Positions 1 through 11,645 of a stretch of 64,000 nucleotides of DNA are shown here, in pieces (position 1 is the first letter of the stretch; each line of letters opens with the position of its first letter). The notes under the pieces were generated by a model. That model was given only the letters and a program-made list of their open reading frames with translations, was not told the origin of the DNA and did not search any database. The translations under genes and the position numbers were made by a program. The DNA is taken from assembly GCA_963921825.1 (NCBI GenBank), contig OY997588.1:63818617-63882616 (forward strand), given 5' to 3'. Source of the DNA: Erodium maritimum (Eukaryota > Streptophyta > Magnoliopsida > Geraniales > Geraniaceae).

Positions 1-606
1 AGAGTCGTCATCCTTATTATTCTCAATCATTGTTCCTTGATATGTGAGATGACGGAATATATGATACCTAGTATCATGTGCATGGTCATGCTATTCTTTC
101 AGTCACTCTCGATCAAGTGGCCGAGAACCGATATCATTCCCATATTGTAGTATGAGGGATAAATCCCTTAGCCGTCTTTCGTGTCACTCATGCAGTCCAT
201 CCTCTAGCCAATCTTGGCCGTTATGGAAGCCCTGTTACGGACAACGTTAGACTCAGGTTAAACTCAGTTGTTTACTGCATAGCGATCACAAAGACTCCTT
301 AGTCTAAGGATACATGACAAGCTGTGACAATGAATATGTTCATGACTTGATCTATGAAACATATTCATGACGGGTCGACAATATCATGTCCCAGATGATA
401 TCTATGATCAGACTCCGGAATCCCATTCCAATGACTAACAGAACGTAATCCATAAAGAGCCATCTTTCATACTAGTCGCTTCTACTGAAGCATTGTTGAC
501 TAGGGACCCATCGAGTGTGATCTATCTCGATCTATAGTTCTATTCGCATGGTGGGCATAGATCAGAGCACACATCGCTATATTACTCCAACACATAAGTA
601 ATATAA
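1..606 (-). mobile_element. Partial Copia LTR (left piece, split by a later insertion)
   Basis: This stretch matches the right part of both LTRs of the Copia element at 25363-33821, from about LTR offset 1003 onward, with scattered substitutions. The match breaks at 606 and resumes at 3631, because the element at 607-3625 inserted here and duplicated TATAA. The left end of the LTR lies outside the window. The sequence after its right edge (3708) is not the polypurine tract or internal region, so this is either a solo LTR or the 5' LTR of a minus-strand element lying to the left. Confidence 0.85.
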
Positions 607-1186
607 TGTCACGCCCCGATTTCAGCGAACCGAACTCGGGACGCGAACCTTTAAAAACATGAACACTTGAAACCAGTTTTCAATAAAAACTTTGACATTT
701 CCATTTACTTCTCAAAATAATAGTATTTACAATACAAAAACGTCCCAACAAGTGGACAAGGTACAACATCCGTCACTAGACTCAACAAAAGTAAAGACCA
801 GACTCCGCTCCAAGCTCCATGAACTTCAAGAGCTAACCTAGTCCGTCCGGTGATCAGTACCTGTAGGAAAAGCAGCTAGGGGTGAGCGTTCGCTCACATC
901 CACGGATAACAGACTGACTATGGCATAATTAGCAGAAAAAGTCAGTAACACTAAAACCAAACCCAACACCGGGACTACAGTCCCCAACTCAAATACTCAA
1001 CTGACCCACAACCCGTCACCTTCCTCAACAGACTCGACACTCGATAAAAACAGTGTAAACCCGACACAACTATCGACGACCTCCTCAAGGACACGACAGA
1101 AAGACTACACAACGCCAAACAAGATCACAAAGGATCGCACACCAGCTGCTCAGTAACCAAACTCAATCAGGTCAGGGTTCGACCTA

Positions 1187-1380
1187 TCGCAATTCCTCAA
1201 CACGAAGTCGGATCAGGCTGTCGACCTTTCAAACTCGCAATTCCTCGACACTAAGTCGGATCAGGCTGTCGACCTTTAAAACTCGCAATTCATCGACACT
1301 AAGTCGGATCAGGCTGTCGACCTTTAGAACTCGCAATTCATCGACACAAAGTCGGATCAGGCTGTCGACCTTTAGAACTC
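1187..1380. repeat. Tandem array, about 48-bp unit, four copies
   Basis: A unit containing GCAATTCCTCGACAC and AAGTCGGATCAGGCTGTCG repeats about four times with few changes inside the solo LTR. It is followed by two other arrays with different units. No gene is seen here. Confidence 0.8.
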
Positions 1381-1429
1381 ACCACCCCAGGTAACCACAA
1401 TCACAATCACAGGCAAGTTCAATCACACA

Positions 1430-1630
1430 GGCACTCAAGGCCACTCAAGACACCTCAACAGTCAAGACTCGGGTTCAACAACCCCACGGGCACTCACTGC
1501 CACTCAAGACACCTCAACAGTCAAGACTCGGGTTCAGCAACCCCACGGGCACTCACTGCCACTCAAGACACACCAACGGTCAAGACTCGGGTTCAACAAC
1601 CCCACGACACTCACTGCCACTCAAGACACC
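1430..1630. repeat. Tandem array, about 59-bp unit, three copies
   Basis: A unit containing CACTCAAGACACCTCAACAG and ACTCGGGTTCAACAACCCC repeats about every 59 bases (for example at 1501 and 1560). It lies inside the solo LTR. Confidence 0.8.
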
Positions 1631-1633
1631 AAA

Positions 1634-1835
1634 TTAAATACACGGGCTCTCAAGGCCACCCAAACTCCACAATTAAATACGGGCTCTCAAGGCCACCCAA
1701 ACTCAACAATTAAATACGGGCTCTCAAGGCCACCCAAACTCAACAACAAATAACACGGGCTCTCAAGGCCACCCAAACTCAACAACAAATAACACGGGCT
1801 CTCAAGGCCACCCAAACTCAATAATAAATAACACG
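1634..1835. repeat. Tandem array, about 36-38-bp unit, five copies
   Basis: The unit GGGCTCTCAAGGCCACCCAA with a variable AT-rich spacer repeats about five times. The antisense reading frame across it (to 1974) gives a repetitive peptide that simply mirrors the array and is not a gene. Confidence 0.8.
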
Positions 1836-3625
1836 CAACAACCTCCGGCATACTCGATGCCTCCAACAATTCTAAGATCACTAGTTTCACAAACAACCTC
1901 CGGGCATGGTCATATGCCTCCAGTAATTCAATTATCGCTAAGTTCTTTGTTCCTACGACACTACTAAGTGTCACATGCTTTTCTCTTGAACGCTACAATC
2001 CCGTATCATGCTTTTCTAATAATTAAATAAATCTACTCAACCCACGACACCCCGGTGTCACATGCAATTCTACTATTAACTTTCCCTAATCAGGGCCGAG
2101 ATCCGGCTACTTTTCCCTACCTCGTAGATAAATCCAAAAGCGCTCCAACAACACCCGAAGTACACCCACTCACTCGCCGAGCTTCCCTTTGCCTCGGTCC
2201 GTAGCACGATCTAAAAGAACACAAATTCAAAGTACTTTTAAACTAGTACAAATAAACCGAAAATTAATAAACTTAACGCCCAAACGTAACCCCGACAATG
2301 CCGATCACTCCCAAACTTCCCAATTACTCGATATTGCCGATAAAGGACCCGTAAGGGCCAGATTCGCCCGACATGGCGAATCTGCCCGGTTTTGGTTAAT
2401 TGCCTTCCGGGGCTCCAAAAGCCCCCGTTTTCGTTTCTACGGTCTTAGAATATTTCAAGGAACCCAACGCACTTGATGGAATTGAATTCCGACTTCTAAG
2501 TCAATTAATTAACGTTTAAAGTTTCCCAAAACCCGTTAATTACAACTTCTCCAAATTAATTCCAAATTTCGATTCGATTAGGAAAAAGTGGTCCGGGGAA
2601 CGTTTTAAACTACCCGAGTAATTAAAACACGAACAACCGAGCACGTGGGCCCCACCCAAAGGGCTTGGCCGTGCCCTAGGGTTTGAGGGAGGGGCTCGGC
2701 CACCAAGTGGTGGCTGCTGCCACCTCCGGCCAGCCACCACATGGCCGGCCGGCCACCACCCACGGTGGCCGGAGCTCCTCCCGAGCCTCCGGTCACCGGA
2801 AAACGTGCCCTTACACCCCCAAACACCTCTAAAACGTCTCCAACACCTCCCAAACTCTACACAACCCTAAGTATTAGTTTAAAACTCAAACCCTAGCTTT
2901 CAAGAAAATAAACGAAACGAGAATCGGGTTAGTGCTTACTCGAGAGGAAGACGAGGGGAAGAGATTTGCTCCTTGCTTCGAATCGATCCAAGGGTTGAAA
3001 ATCAAACCCTAACTCCACTTCCTTTCTTCTCTCTTCTTCTCCTTCTTCTTCTCTCTCTAAAACCTCTCTTCTTCTTTCTAATTTAATTAAAACTAACAAC
3101 TAACTCCAAAAACTCCCCCCTTTTACCCATGTTCGGCCAACACACCACAACCACCCATTTTCCCCCCAAAACTAACACCACCACATTTAGGACATGTGTC
3201 AAGGTGGGTCTCACACCTTTTGGAAAATATCTAGTTGATATTTTCCAATCCGATTCGCGAAAAACGGACGTTTCGGGCCCCGAACGGGCACTTTTCCCAA
3301 GAAATTTTTAAACTGGACGGGCTTCAAGGAAACGGCCCAACTAAGACCGTTACGACGACGGCTAAGCTTTTCGGGTCCAAAACGGTCCTCGAATGGACCA
3401 AAACGTCGCTCGGGTGACTTTTCCAGCGAAGAATCAATCTTTCCCAAATTGACCAGAAAGTTGCCCTGAGTCCCCTGTAACTCATTTTAGTCGATAACGG
3501 GGTCAACTTAAGTCCGACATGACCCTCGGGGTCAATTTAAGTTAAGTTAAGTGTCTGTCTTAAAATTTTTAAATTTTCCTGTTTTTCGCAGGTTTGACTG
3601 ACGTTGACAAGAAGTGGTTATTACA

Positions 3626-3708
3626 TATAAAGCCGCTTTAATTTTATTGCTAACGATGATATATACAGTTGGACATTTAGGATTGAACTACGGGCACTAA
3701 AACCAACA
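3626..3708 (-). mobile_element. Right end of the split Copia LTR
   Basis: From 3631 on the sequence matches the last 80 bases of the Copia LTRs (compare 26968-27049 and 33740-33821). It ends ...ACCAACA where the Copia LTRs end ...ACTAACA. Bases 3626-3630 are the second copy of the TATAA duplication made by the solo LTR insertion. Confidence 0.85.
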
Positions 3709-4993
3709 GTGAGTACCCTTGCCGCTAAAGCAAATGCAAAATTCGTTCCTCCCTCTTCTATTTCTTTCGGTGGCACTATCAATTCCTTGATCTGAATGAC
3801 CTCATCTGATTGCCAATATCTCCATACCCAAAGTAGTGCCCTTACCTTGAGTAACCGGATGTAGGATAGACCGAGTCATGTTTGAAAACCGACCCGATTT
3901 GATCCCGATCTGAGCCGGGTCTGGATGAGCTCCTGGTCGGACCGGGGTGCTTGTTCGACTTGATACCCCGACCCGTCCCCCCGCTAGGCCCGAAGAACCC
4001 GCGTCATCAGTAAGCCTTCTCGGCCCGTGACGTCCGGCCCTATGACTTGAGCCCGTACCCTTTTTCCCTTGATCCATCGGCCCAGTCCGGTGTCCAAACA
4101 CCTCCCATCCTCCTAGGTCGTCCTTGACCCATTCCAAGACCGTCTTGCATCCGCTAGTAGGCCCGGCGCCACCGGCCCAGATGGCATGTTTTCCTCAGGA
4201 GCCTAGCAGGCTCTTTACCAGGTCGTCGTGTCCAAGTGGTCGGCCCCGTCTCCGGCGACTCCTGTCGGATTGGCTGCTGAGACGGCATCTGTATCACAGG
4301 AACTAGGGTCGTAGTGAAGATGTCCTCCCCCTATGTCGCCGCTCCATATGCCGTGTCATGACAGTCCCCCACCGGAAACCTTTCGGAGTCGAGTCTAGCC
4401 TCTCCGGTACCGCCCCCGGTCTCACTACCCCTGCCTGACAGGGTCGCGACCCTATCGCCGGCATCCACCTCAATGGTCCCCTTCTAGATGCCAAGAGATG
4501 CTCGATAGGATGTCGCACCGAGCCTCGCAGCATCTCCGGCTGCTCATACACCTCCCGAACAGCTGCGAAGCTCATCTGGCTGCCCTCCGCCGATGGTTCC
4601 TCCGTCGCCCTCGGAAATCCAGATCGGGATAGGTTACGTACCGGCGATATGGACACCAGCGGCGAACCGAGGCTCTCCTCCTCCATCGGCTCCTCTTCCT
4701 CCTCCTCTGTCGCCCTCGGCAATCCAGATCGGGACAGAATATGAGACGGACAGATAGGCACCATCGGTGATCCGGTGTACTCCTGCTCCGCCTCCACCAA
4801 GGGCTCCGTCGGCTCCCGTAGTAGTTCGACATCGAAACCCGTTCACTGCTTGATAGTCGGCCTGCTGAGGGCGCCATGTGCACTGATCAAAATTTTGCAA
4901 AACTGCTTAGTTCTCTAGGGTTTAATAGAGAAGCAACAGGCTGCGTATTTCATGTCACATTTTTATCATTATAAAAAAACGACCACTTACATA
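3709..4993 (-). other. GC-rich block with unidentified minus-strand open frames
   Basis: The block is clearly richer in G+C than its surroundings. It holds open minus-strand frames at 3802-4137 and 4303-4800 that encode proline-, arginine- and glutamate-rich peptides. The second contains a twofold repeat of a segment with the core LSRSGxPRATEE, separated by about 30 residues and a glutamate-rich stretch. I recognise no domain. The composition resembles the variable N-terminal half of plant LINE ORF1 proteins, such as the one at 60.3-61.1 kb, so a decayed LINE ORF1 is the best guess. Sequence from 4900 to 4993 is AT-rich flank. There is no sign of a host gene. Confidence 0.3.
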
Positions 4994-5362
4994 ATAATGT
5001 AAAGAGGAAAAATCAAATAGAAACCACTCCTTAACGTAAAAACTGTGTGAACCAATCCAAGCCATTCATTTTAAGAATGGATGGATGAGATGCAATTGAG
5101 TGGTTGACTTGTTGACTGCAAAAAAACAGCACTTTTTAGTAAGGGATAAGGGCTTTTTAGTAAAACCATCATATATTTTTTTTACCAATTCACTAATTTA
5201 ATTTTTCCCGCTTCGTTTGAACTCCGATTGGCTTCAAACTTGCGCCATTAGTTTTATTTTTTCAAGGGCTTTCTATCAAGATTAGTCATGAATATATTTT
5301 GAAGCACGAAAAAAAAATTATTTTCGGGGTTGATTTTTAAAAAAAGTTAAGTCTGGGTAATT

Positions 5363-5860
5363 TTTATCAACACTATACACTGGGTTTATCAACACTATAC
5401 ACTGGGTTTATCAACACTATACACTGGGTTTATCAACACTGAACACTAGTTTTATCACCTCATTTTCCAAAATCGAACATGATTTTTATCACATCATCAC
5501 ATGTTTCTTATGAACACTAAGCACTAGTTTTATCAACACCAAACACTATGTTTATCATTAAATTACATGTGTTTTTATCATCTCATCACATGTTTTTTTT
5601 TAATCAACACTAAACTCTAGGTTATCACCCTTATTTCGGGACTGATTTTAAAAAAAAAGTTAAGTCTGGGTAATTTTTATCAACACTATACACTGGATTT
5701 ATCAACATTGAACACTAGTTTTATCACCTCATTTTCCAAAATCGAACATGATTTTTATCACATCATCACATGTTTTTTTATGAACACTAAGCACTAGTTT
5801 TATCAACACTAATCACTATTTAGCACTATTTTGATACCCCGATATAAAAAAAATTATTAG
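5363..5860. repeat. Short tandem repeats around a TTTATCAACACTATACACTGGG unit
   Basis: A 22-bp unit starting TTTATCAACACTATACACTG repeats four times near 5366-5450. Degenerate versions (TTATCAACACTAAGCACTAG and TTATCACCTCATTTTCC types) continue to about 5860, partly as a duplicated block. This is internal sequence of the outer Mutator-like element. Confidence 0.7.
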
Positions 5861-5892
5861 TGAAGATTTATCAACACTAAACATTGTTTTTA

Positions 5893-7630
5893 GGGAAAAT
5901 TTCAGTATAATACCCTGCCAAACATTTAATTTCAGTATAATACCCTGGCATAAATTTTTTTGCACTTTCATACCTAAACCAAACATTTAATTTCACTTTG
6001 GTACCCAACCGTTAACTTTTTGTTAGTTTGGATGGAAAAAGTTAAAAAGACCATAATACCCCTAACTATTACTCAAATTTTCAAACTCATGCCATTAACT
6101 CAGAATTTAAAAATAAGTGAAATGACAATAATACCCTTCACTGTTAGGGTATTAAAATGAAAATTTCACTATTTTTTAAAATAAAATCAGTTTTTTTTAT
6201 AAATTCAGTTTTTATTTATAAAAATTGTTTTTATTTTCAAAAATTCAGATTTAAATTTAAAAAATACATAAAAATCATTTTTTAAAAGTACATAAAAATC
6301 AGTTTTGTTTTTAATTTAATTAATATTTAATTATAATTATTTTTTATTTTTTCAGTTTTTTTACCCAAATTCACCTTCTCCCTCCTCATTCGTCTCTCTC
6401 TCCTCCTCATCTTCCTCTTTGATTTCATTTTCTGTTCCAATTTCCAGCTCCCCGACGAACCCACCTCCACCTCCTACCTCCGTGACTTCCAGACCAAGCT
6501 CGATTCCCTCTCCCTCCCCTGAGATTTGGTAGATTCGTGCTTCGATCCGACCAAGTTTGTGGTTTCCTCCACCATGTGCGCCGGAGTGGAGAATCTGCAG
6601 AACTGGGTCGTCACCGTCGGCCGCTCCACCGCCCTAGACTCCGCCTGCAAACAAGACCTCTCCGATCTGACACTCTGCGACCTAGTTTGGGGTTTTTTTT
6701 TCTTCCTTTCTCAGGAGCAGATCTAGTCACAATATAAATTCAGATCCTTATCTCTCTCGCTCTCAGTCAATCTATGTCGTCGATTCTTTGGGTTAAGCTC
6801 TTGTTTTCAATTTCAATGGCCAAAAGATCAAAAGATTTGTTTTGTGCCTGTGGAAATGGGTTTGACTTTGAATTTCTGTGTGAATATGTCAAATCAAAGC
6901 TAGCTTCAAGTTGTCGCGACTGAGAATTGGAAATTGAGAGGTCCATCTCTAAGCCCCATTGAAGCTAGGCACCTCCACTCTACTTTATCATCGTCACTTT
7001 TTGTGTGATTTGGTTCCATGAAAAATCTGGTAGAAAAATTATAAAAAAGAGGAGAGAGAGACGAAGTTGAGGAGGAGGGAGAGACGAAGATGGGTAGAAA
7101 AATGAAAAAAAAAACAAATAAAAAATATATTCATTAAATAAAAAATTGGTTTTTATGCTTTTTTTTAAAAAAAAATCGATTTTTATGTATTTTTTAAATT
7201 AAAATCTAAAATTTTGAAAAATAAAATAATTTTTATAAATAAAAACTGAATTTATAAAAAAAACTGATTTTTATGTATTCATTAAATTAGAATATGAATT
7301 TTTGAAAACAAAAATAATTTTCATTAAAAAAAACTGATTTTATTTTAAAAATAGTGAAATTTTCATTTTAATACCCTAACAATGAAGGGTATAATTGTCA
7401 TTTCACTTATTTTTAAATTATGAGTTAATGGCATGAGTTTGAAAATTTGAGTAATAGTTAGGGGTATTATGGTCTTTTTAACTTTTTTCATCCAAACTAA
7501 CAGAAAGTTAACGGTTGGGTACCAAAGTGAAATTAAATGTTTGGTTTAGGTATGAAAGTGCAAAAAATTTATGTCAGGGTATTATACTGAAATTAAATGT
7601 TTGGCAGGGTATTATACTGAAATTTTCCCT
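5893..7630. mobile_element. Pack-MULE nested in the outer element
   Basis: The element starts GGGAAAATTTCAGTATAATA and ends with the inverted complement at 7630. The inverted repeat runs for about 300 bases and then fades into AT-rich arms. The 9-bp duplication TTGTTTTTA is perfect on both sides (5884-5892 and 7631-7639), typical of Mutator elements. Between the arms lies a GC-richer segment (about 6380-7080) unlike the arms. It includes a recognisable piece of a plant gene (6442-6683), which makes this a gene-carrying Pack-MULE. A relative with the same TIR family is at 56011-59971. Confidence 0.85.
6442..6683 (+). pseudogene. Captured fragment of a SPARK-domain receptor-like kinase gene
   Basis: The plus-strand frame from 6442 reads FQLPDEPTSTSYLRDFQTKL and ends, after an in-frame TGA (6520-6522), with DLVDSCFDPTKF, MCAGVENLQNWV and ALDSACKQDLSDLTLCDL. 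The order of motifs (FxLP, DFQxKL, CFDPxxF, CAG, W, DxAC, DLxxLxxCD) matches the extracellular SPARK domain of plant receptor-like kinases as I remember the family. No transmembrane or kinase part is present. The reading frame has a nonsense codon, and it sits between Mutator TIRs, so it is a non-functional captured exon piece. An open frame beginning ATG is not expected from such a capture. Confidence 0.65.
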
Positions 7631-8006
7631 TGTTTTTATCACCCCAATATAAATTTTTATTTTCGTGCTTCAAAATATATTCATGACTGATCTTGATTTA
7701 AAGCCCTTGGAAAAAGAAAAATATTGGCGCAAGTTTGAAGCTAAACGGAGTTGAAACAAAGCGGGAATGATTAAATTAATGAATTATTGAACAAAAAAAT
7801 GGACACTTGTCCACATGACATCATGCTATTACAATTATGTCCTTGCTTGTGTGAGAAAGTAAGAAAGTGGCGTGAGTTTTGATTGAATTGGGGTGATGAT
7901 GTGGCATTATGGTGAATGTTGGATCTAAAGAGTTTGTAACTAGGATTGGTTCACACAGTTTTTAGTATAAGAGGGGTTTCTATTAGATTTCTCCTCATAA
8001 TGTAAA

Positions 8007-8869
8007 TACCTAAGAACAAGATTTTAAAAATTAACTCGTGAACTTGCATGGACGTACATGTAGAGTTATACTGAGAACGATTAGGGAACCCACGATTGGG
8101 CTGGATCAACTTGTTGAAAGGCCCATTCTTACAGGGCTGATTACTTAATTGGGCTCAACACAAAGGGCCTCTTCCAATTCATATCTTCATGCCGAACATC
8201 AACTATAGAATGTATATACATGTAGTTATCAAGCGTGTTACTGGTTCATGCTTAAGCCACACATCTGACAAATTAAAAAAAAATTATGAAAATTTGTGAT
8301 AAACCATGAGAATGTCGCAAATAATATTAAAAAAATTGTTGGTCGTCTTTCGGATTTCAAGAAATGACAGGTGGATACAATATTTGTACTGTTTGATTTG
8401 TCTTTCTGTTGAAAAAATATATATATAAACCACAAGTTTGACTACTAACTAGGTTGTGAATGTATTAATTTTTCTTTGTTTTAGGATACCTCATTTTATC
8501 ATTGGTAGGTATTAAAGGTTGTGAAGAGGATGGGTTGGATGGAGAAATCAGATGTTGGGAACCTAACTTGAGTGCCTATGATGAACAACAGTCAAAGTGA
8601 GTAGCAGAGTGAGTCCAATACAGGAACAGGAAGAGGACAGTCCCACAATGAATCTAAGGCAAGGAAGAAGGCTACAATTGCTAGATGCCACATTCTCCAT
8701 TCAACACCATGTACTTTTGTACCATCTCTCTCATTCAAATTACCATACGACCACTCCTTTTCCCCTTCTAGTTTGTATCCAAGTTTATTTTTACCTTGAC
8801 CCATCATGTAATTATCAATTTATGTGAAGTCACAGCTTTTGTGATACTGATCAAATGCATCCGTTGTAA
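8007..8869. other. Intergenic sequence, nothing recognised
   Basis: AT-rich sequence with only short chance frames on either strand. I see no domain, repeat or RNA gene. Confidence 0.5.
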
Positions 8870-9202
8870 GGCCGTCTACAATGGAGGTCAATTCAGAGAT
8901 TGAATCAACATAGAAAGAAGCCAAAACAAAGGTAACGTGTTACCATTGATTTTCTCTCTCTTGTCGATTATCTTTCTTTTGAAACTATAAATTCATCGAC
9001 GTCGAATCTCTATCCTCCAATTCACTCTTCTCTATGTCTTTCTCCTCCCTGACCCTCTCCTTCTCCTTTTTCTTCTTTCTCTCTCTTCGATCAATGAATC
9101 TTCTTCTTACACATGTAATTTTGATTAGATTCGACCCACCTAATCCAACTTTATTTTGACCCACAGAGTCGATCTCAAGATTGGCCTCCATTGTGAACGG
9201 TT
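8870..9202. mobile_element. Tourist/PIF-type MITE
   Basis: Imperfect terminal inverted repeats (GGCCGTCTACAATGGAGG at the left; AACCGTTCACAATGGAGG as the complement of the right end) are flanked by TAA trinucleotides (8867-8869 and 9203-9205). The size of 333 bp, lack of coding and TAA duplication fit a PIF/Harbinger-derived MITE. Confidence 0.65.
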
Positions 9203-9369
9203 TAAGAGAGTTTCAATAGGTATTTTGAAGTTAGAGAATTTTAAAATGGAGAAATTTACTTATCTATAACTAACTATCCATGTTTTTCACCTAACTACAC
9301 TTATTATTATTTTTTCATCTACGAGATACCTTAATTTACTAAATAAAAATTACTTTACTTTCTTTTTAT

Positions 9370-9840
9370 TTGTTTTTGACAGAAAAAAGGTCACGTGATG
9401 TGCAATGACCTTGTTTTCCAAAAAATGACAAAAATGCCCTTATACACACATCACAACACAACCATTCATCACCAACCGACCTATTCGGTGGTGATGAATA
9501 GGATTTTTCCGGCGATGATCATCAACGACGTTCACGTTCGTCATGTACGTTTCGTCGGTGATGAAGCGTTTTTTATATCATTCCCGACTAAATTTCAAGG
9601 CGTCAAAAAATTGTCGGTGATGAATATCATTCTTGACTAAATAGAACGGTCGCTAATGGAATTCATTGCCGATTAAACGAAATGGTCGGTGACGAAACTT
9701 CATTACCTATGTTATAACATGGTCGGTAATGAATATATTTCGCTTTATTATCGAATAAATCAGTTTGTCGATGATGAAATTTCATTACCGACCTATGCTT
9801 AGTATTTGACCGGTTGAGTAAAATAACATATTTATAAATC
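9370..9840. repeat. CACTA-like subterminal repeats built on GGTCGGTGATGAA
   Basis: Variants of GTCGGTGATGAA, GGTCGGTAATGAA and their complements (for example TTCATTACCGACC) recur in both orientations about every 50 bases. Arrays of short direct and inverted motifs like this are typical of the subterminal regions of CACTA/En-Spm transposons. I cannot find the actual CACTA terminus, so the element edge is not set. Confidence 0.45.
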
Positions 9841-10039
9841 ATACACCCAGACATGCATTACATGCAAATTAACCAGCAAATCACAATAAGAGATTCATCC
9901 AAACCAGCCTACATTCATCGAAACAACAAAAGTATCAATTATATAAGAAAACAAAAGTATTCGAACAACTAAATAATAAATAGTATTGTACCTGAACAAC
10001 GAAAGAAAATATAGTTAGAGTGACAGAAAATAACTAGTC

Positions 10040-11380
10040 GTCTTGACCACGACGATTACAAAAGTTGAGGCCCGGGTTAGTGATGATATGTGTGAGGTAA
10101 TCAATTTGTTTGTCCATATCTTACTGAGTTTCCATCTTCCTCTCCTCATCTAGTGAGGCTATCAGCTTTTATTTCTCCGCGAGTTGACGAGTGAACTCAT
10201 CCACCTTTTGAGAGTATTCAAACGAGCAATTATTGGATGAACCCCCAACATCCATAACCCGCTGATCCCTCACTTTTTTCCAATTCTGTCGTGGAATTTT
10301 TCCTTAAATTGGCTAACCACCTTGGTGATCACTTCAATGTACAAGGGATCATTCTCCACAAGCGAGGGTGACATGTCATCGACGTTGGACTCTTTCGTGG
10401 CTAGGGTCGCAATGGTTAAGGTCTTTGTGAAGTCCTTTTGGGCCGTTAGAAGCTTTTGCTGAGATAGACGGGAAAATGAAAACTAATGGTTAATTGAAAG
10501 CAGTGCTTGCAACCTATAAGTTAATGCAAGAATTGAATGGTAGAATTCATACCTCTCGTATCCTGGTCGGGAGTGTGGATTGTCAAGCGGGAAATACCTC
10601 AATCCATCGCTAATGTGAGGAGTGATGGACTCGAACATCTACCAGGCTTTGTATGCCTCTGCATAGTCATGCAACGACCTACTTCCCCCGCGAGTTTTCA
10701 ACTCATTTTTGGCCCGAGACGCCTTACACTAGTTCGACTTAACGTAGCAAATTTTCATTTTAAGTAAGGCATTATAATAAACACAAAATAATTAAGTGGG
10801 AATGAGTGTACTTACAATATGCTGAAGTGAAACCCAATCGCGAAGAACTCACTTCCACTCCTCAGGACGGGTTAAGAGCTCCTCATGAATGTCATCAGAA
10901 GGGTACCTACCTTTATTCAACTCCTCCTCCGTATATTCCTCCCACCAATCCTTGTATTCGTTTTTCTAGTCTTTGTACCGGTTCTTCGTGATCTTCTCTG
11001 TAGGTCAGTAGCAGGGCATTATCTAGGGGGAAATCGTACATGCATTGAAAAAATAGGTAACTCGGATATTAGCAATTAAGAAAAGAATATAATAAAATAA
11101 AGGATATATATATATAGTACTTATGGTTAGCCGGCGTCAAAGTGTCAACCCCCATGATGTATCGAGGTCTGCGAACTTCATCCTTATCAAGAGGCAGTTG
11201 CAAAATATGGACCCTCTGGCCATCATGAGCATGTGCTCCCAGTCTTGTAGATGGGAAACTCGTTATTTTCATCCCAATCCATCTTGATCTTCCCCTCGGC
11301 GTTTACGAGATTCTTGGACCGTGAGGTCGTGACAAACCTCAGTGACCCCCTCTTCTTCTTACCCTTTTCGGAATGCGGCT
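10040..11380 (-). pseudogene. Decayed CACTA/En-Spm accessory transposase (Transposase_24-like)
   Basis: On the minus strand broken frames give peptides resembling the plant Ptta/En-Spm transposase family. In order they are KIKMDWDENNEFPI (about 11260), SRAKNELKTRGGSRSLHDYA (about 10700, comparable to the NRAKxxxxHTGGSKSF motif), DMSPSLVENDPLYIEVITKV (about 10350) and a charged, possibly coiled-coil tail near 10100-10240 ending LNFCNRRGQDD. Stops and frame changes interrupt it, and some gaps may be introns. The match is by motif memory, so the family call is moderate. The short-repeat region at 9370-9840 supports it. Confidence 0.45.
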
Positions 11381-11424
11381 AAGGTAATTTTGTTTTAGTC
11401 GGCATGCTCCTTAGAGTGGATGGG

Positions 11425-11475
11425 GGGGGGGGGGGGGGTTAAACCCTAACTTTAACCGTTTCTAAAATGAAAAAG
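11425..11475. repeat. Poly-G tract of about 18 bases
   Basis: An uninterrupted run of G starts near 11431 and is followed by TTAAACCCTAAC. It lies just outside the 3' end of the ORF1-only LINE. Such runs can form quadruplexes and are also prone to assembly length errors. Confidence 0.8.
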
Positions 11476-11645
11476 ATCTAAATTCAATTACTTTTTTTGA
11501 GCGAAAGTTGCAATTTTATAAATGTTTATATCAGAACATCGATGTGCGCCAGGGAACATACTCACAGGCTACTAAGGGCAGATAGAAACAACAATAGCTC
11601 ACTGATCCTTTTTTCACTAGAACCGTCACAAACGGTATTTGAATG

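Larger units (their letters stand above)
607..3625. mobile_element. Solo LTR, TGTCACGCCCC type, 3.0 kb
   Basis: The element begins TGTCACGCCCC and ends GGTTATTACA, so it has the TG...CA ends of an LTR. It is flanked by a perfect 5-bp duplication TATAA (602-606 and 3626-3630), and removing it restores a continuous Copia LTR. There is no internal region, primer site or pol coding, so it is read as a solo LTR left by LTR-LTR recombination. Large LTRs of this kind in plants often belong to Ty3/gypsy elements, but nothing inside proves the superfamily. A second member with the same start and ending is at 56965-59323. It contains three tandem arrays (1187-1835) and a CT-rich tract near 3010-3080. 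Confidence 0.8.
5004..7996. mobile_element. Mutator-like element with long TIRs (outer, non-autonomous)
   Basis: The ends form a long inverted repeat. GAGGAAAAATC... at 5004 pairs with ...GATTTCTCCTC ending at 7996, and pairing continues for roughly 330 bases (left to about 5330, right from about 7660). A direct duplication ATAATGTAAA flanks the element exactly (4994-5003 and 7997-8006), matching the 9-10-bp target duplications typical of the Mutator superfamily. No transposase frame is present, so it is non-autonomous. Removing the inner element leaves about 1.25 kb, including a region of short repeats (5363-5860). Confidence 0.8.

Noticed and set aside
6526-6737. Two overlapping 66-codon frames as small genes
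   Set aside because: One is the captured SPARK piece read after its nonsense codon and the other is its shadow in another frame. Both sit inside a Pack-MULE.
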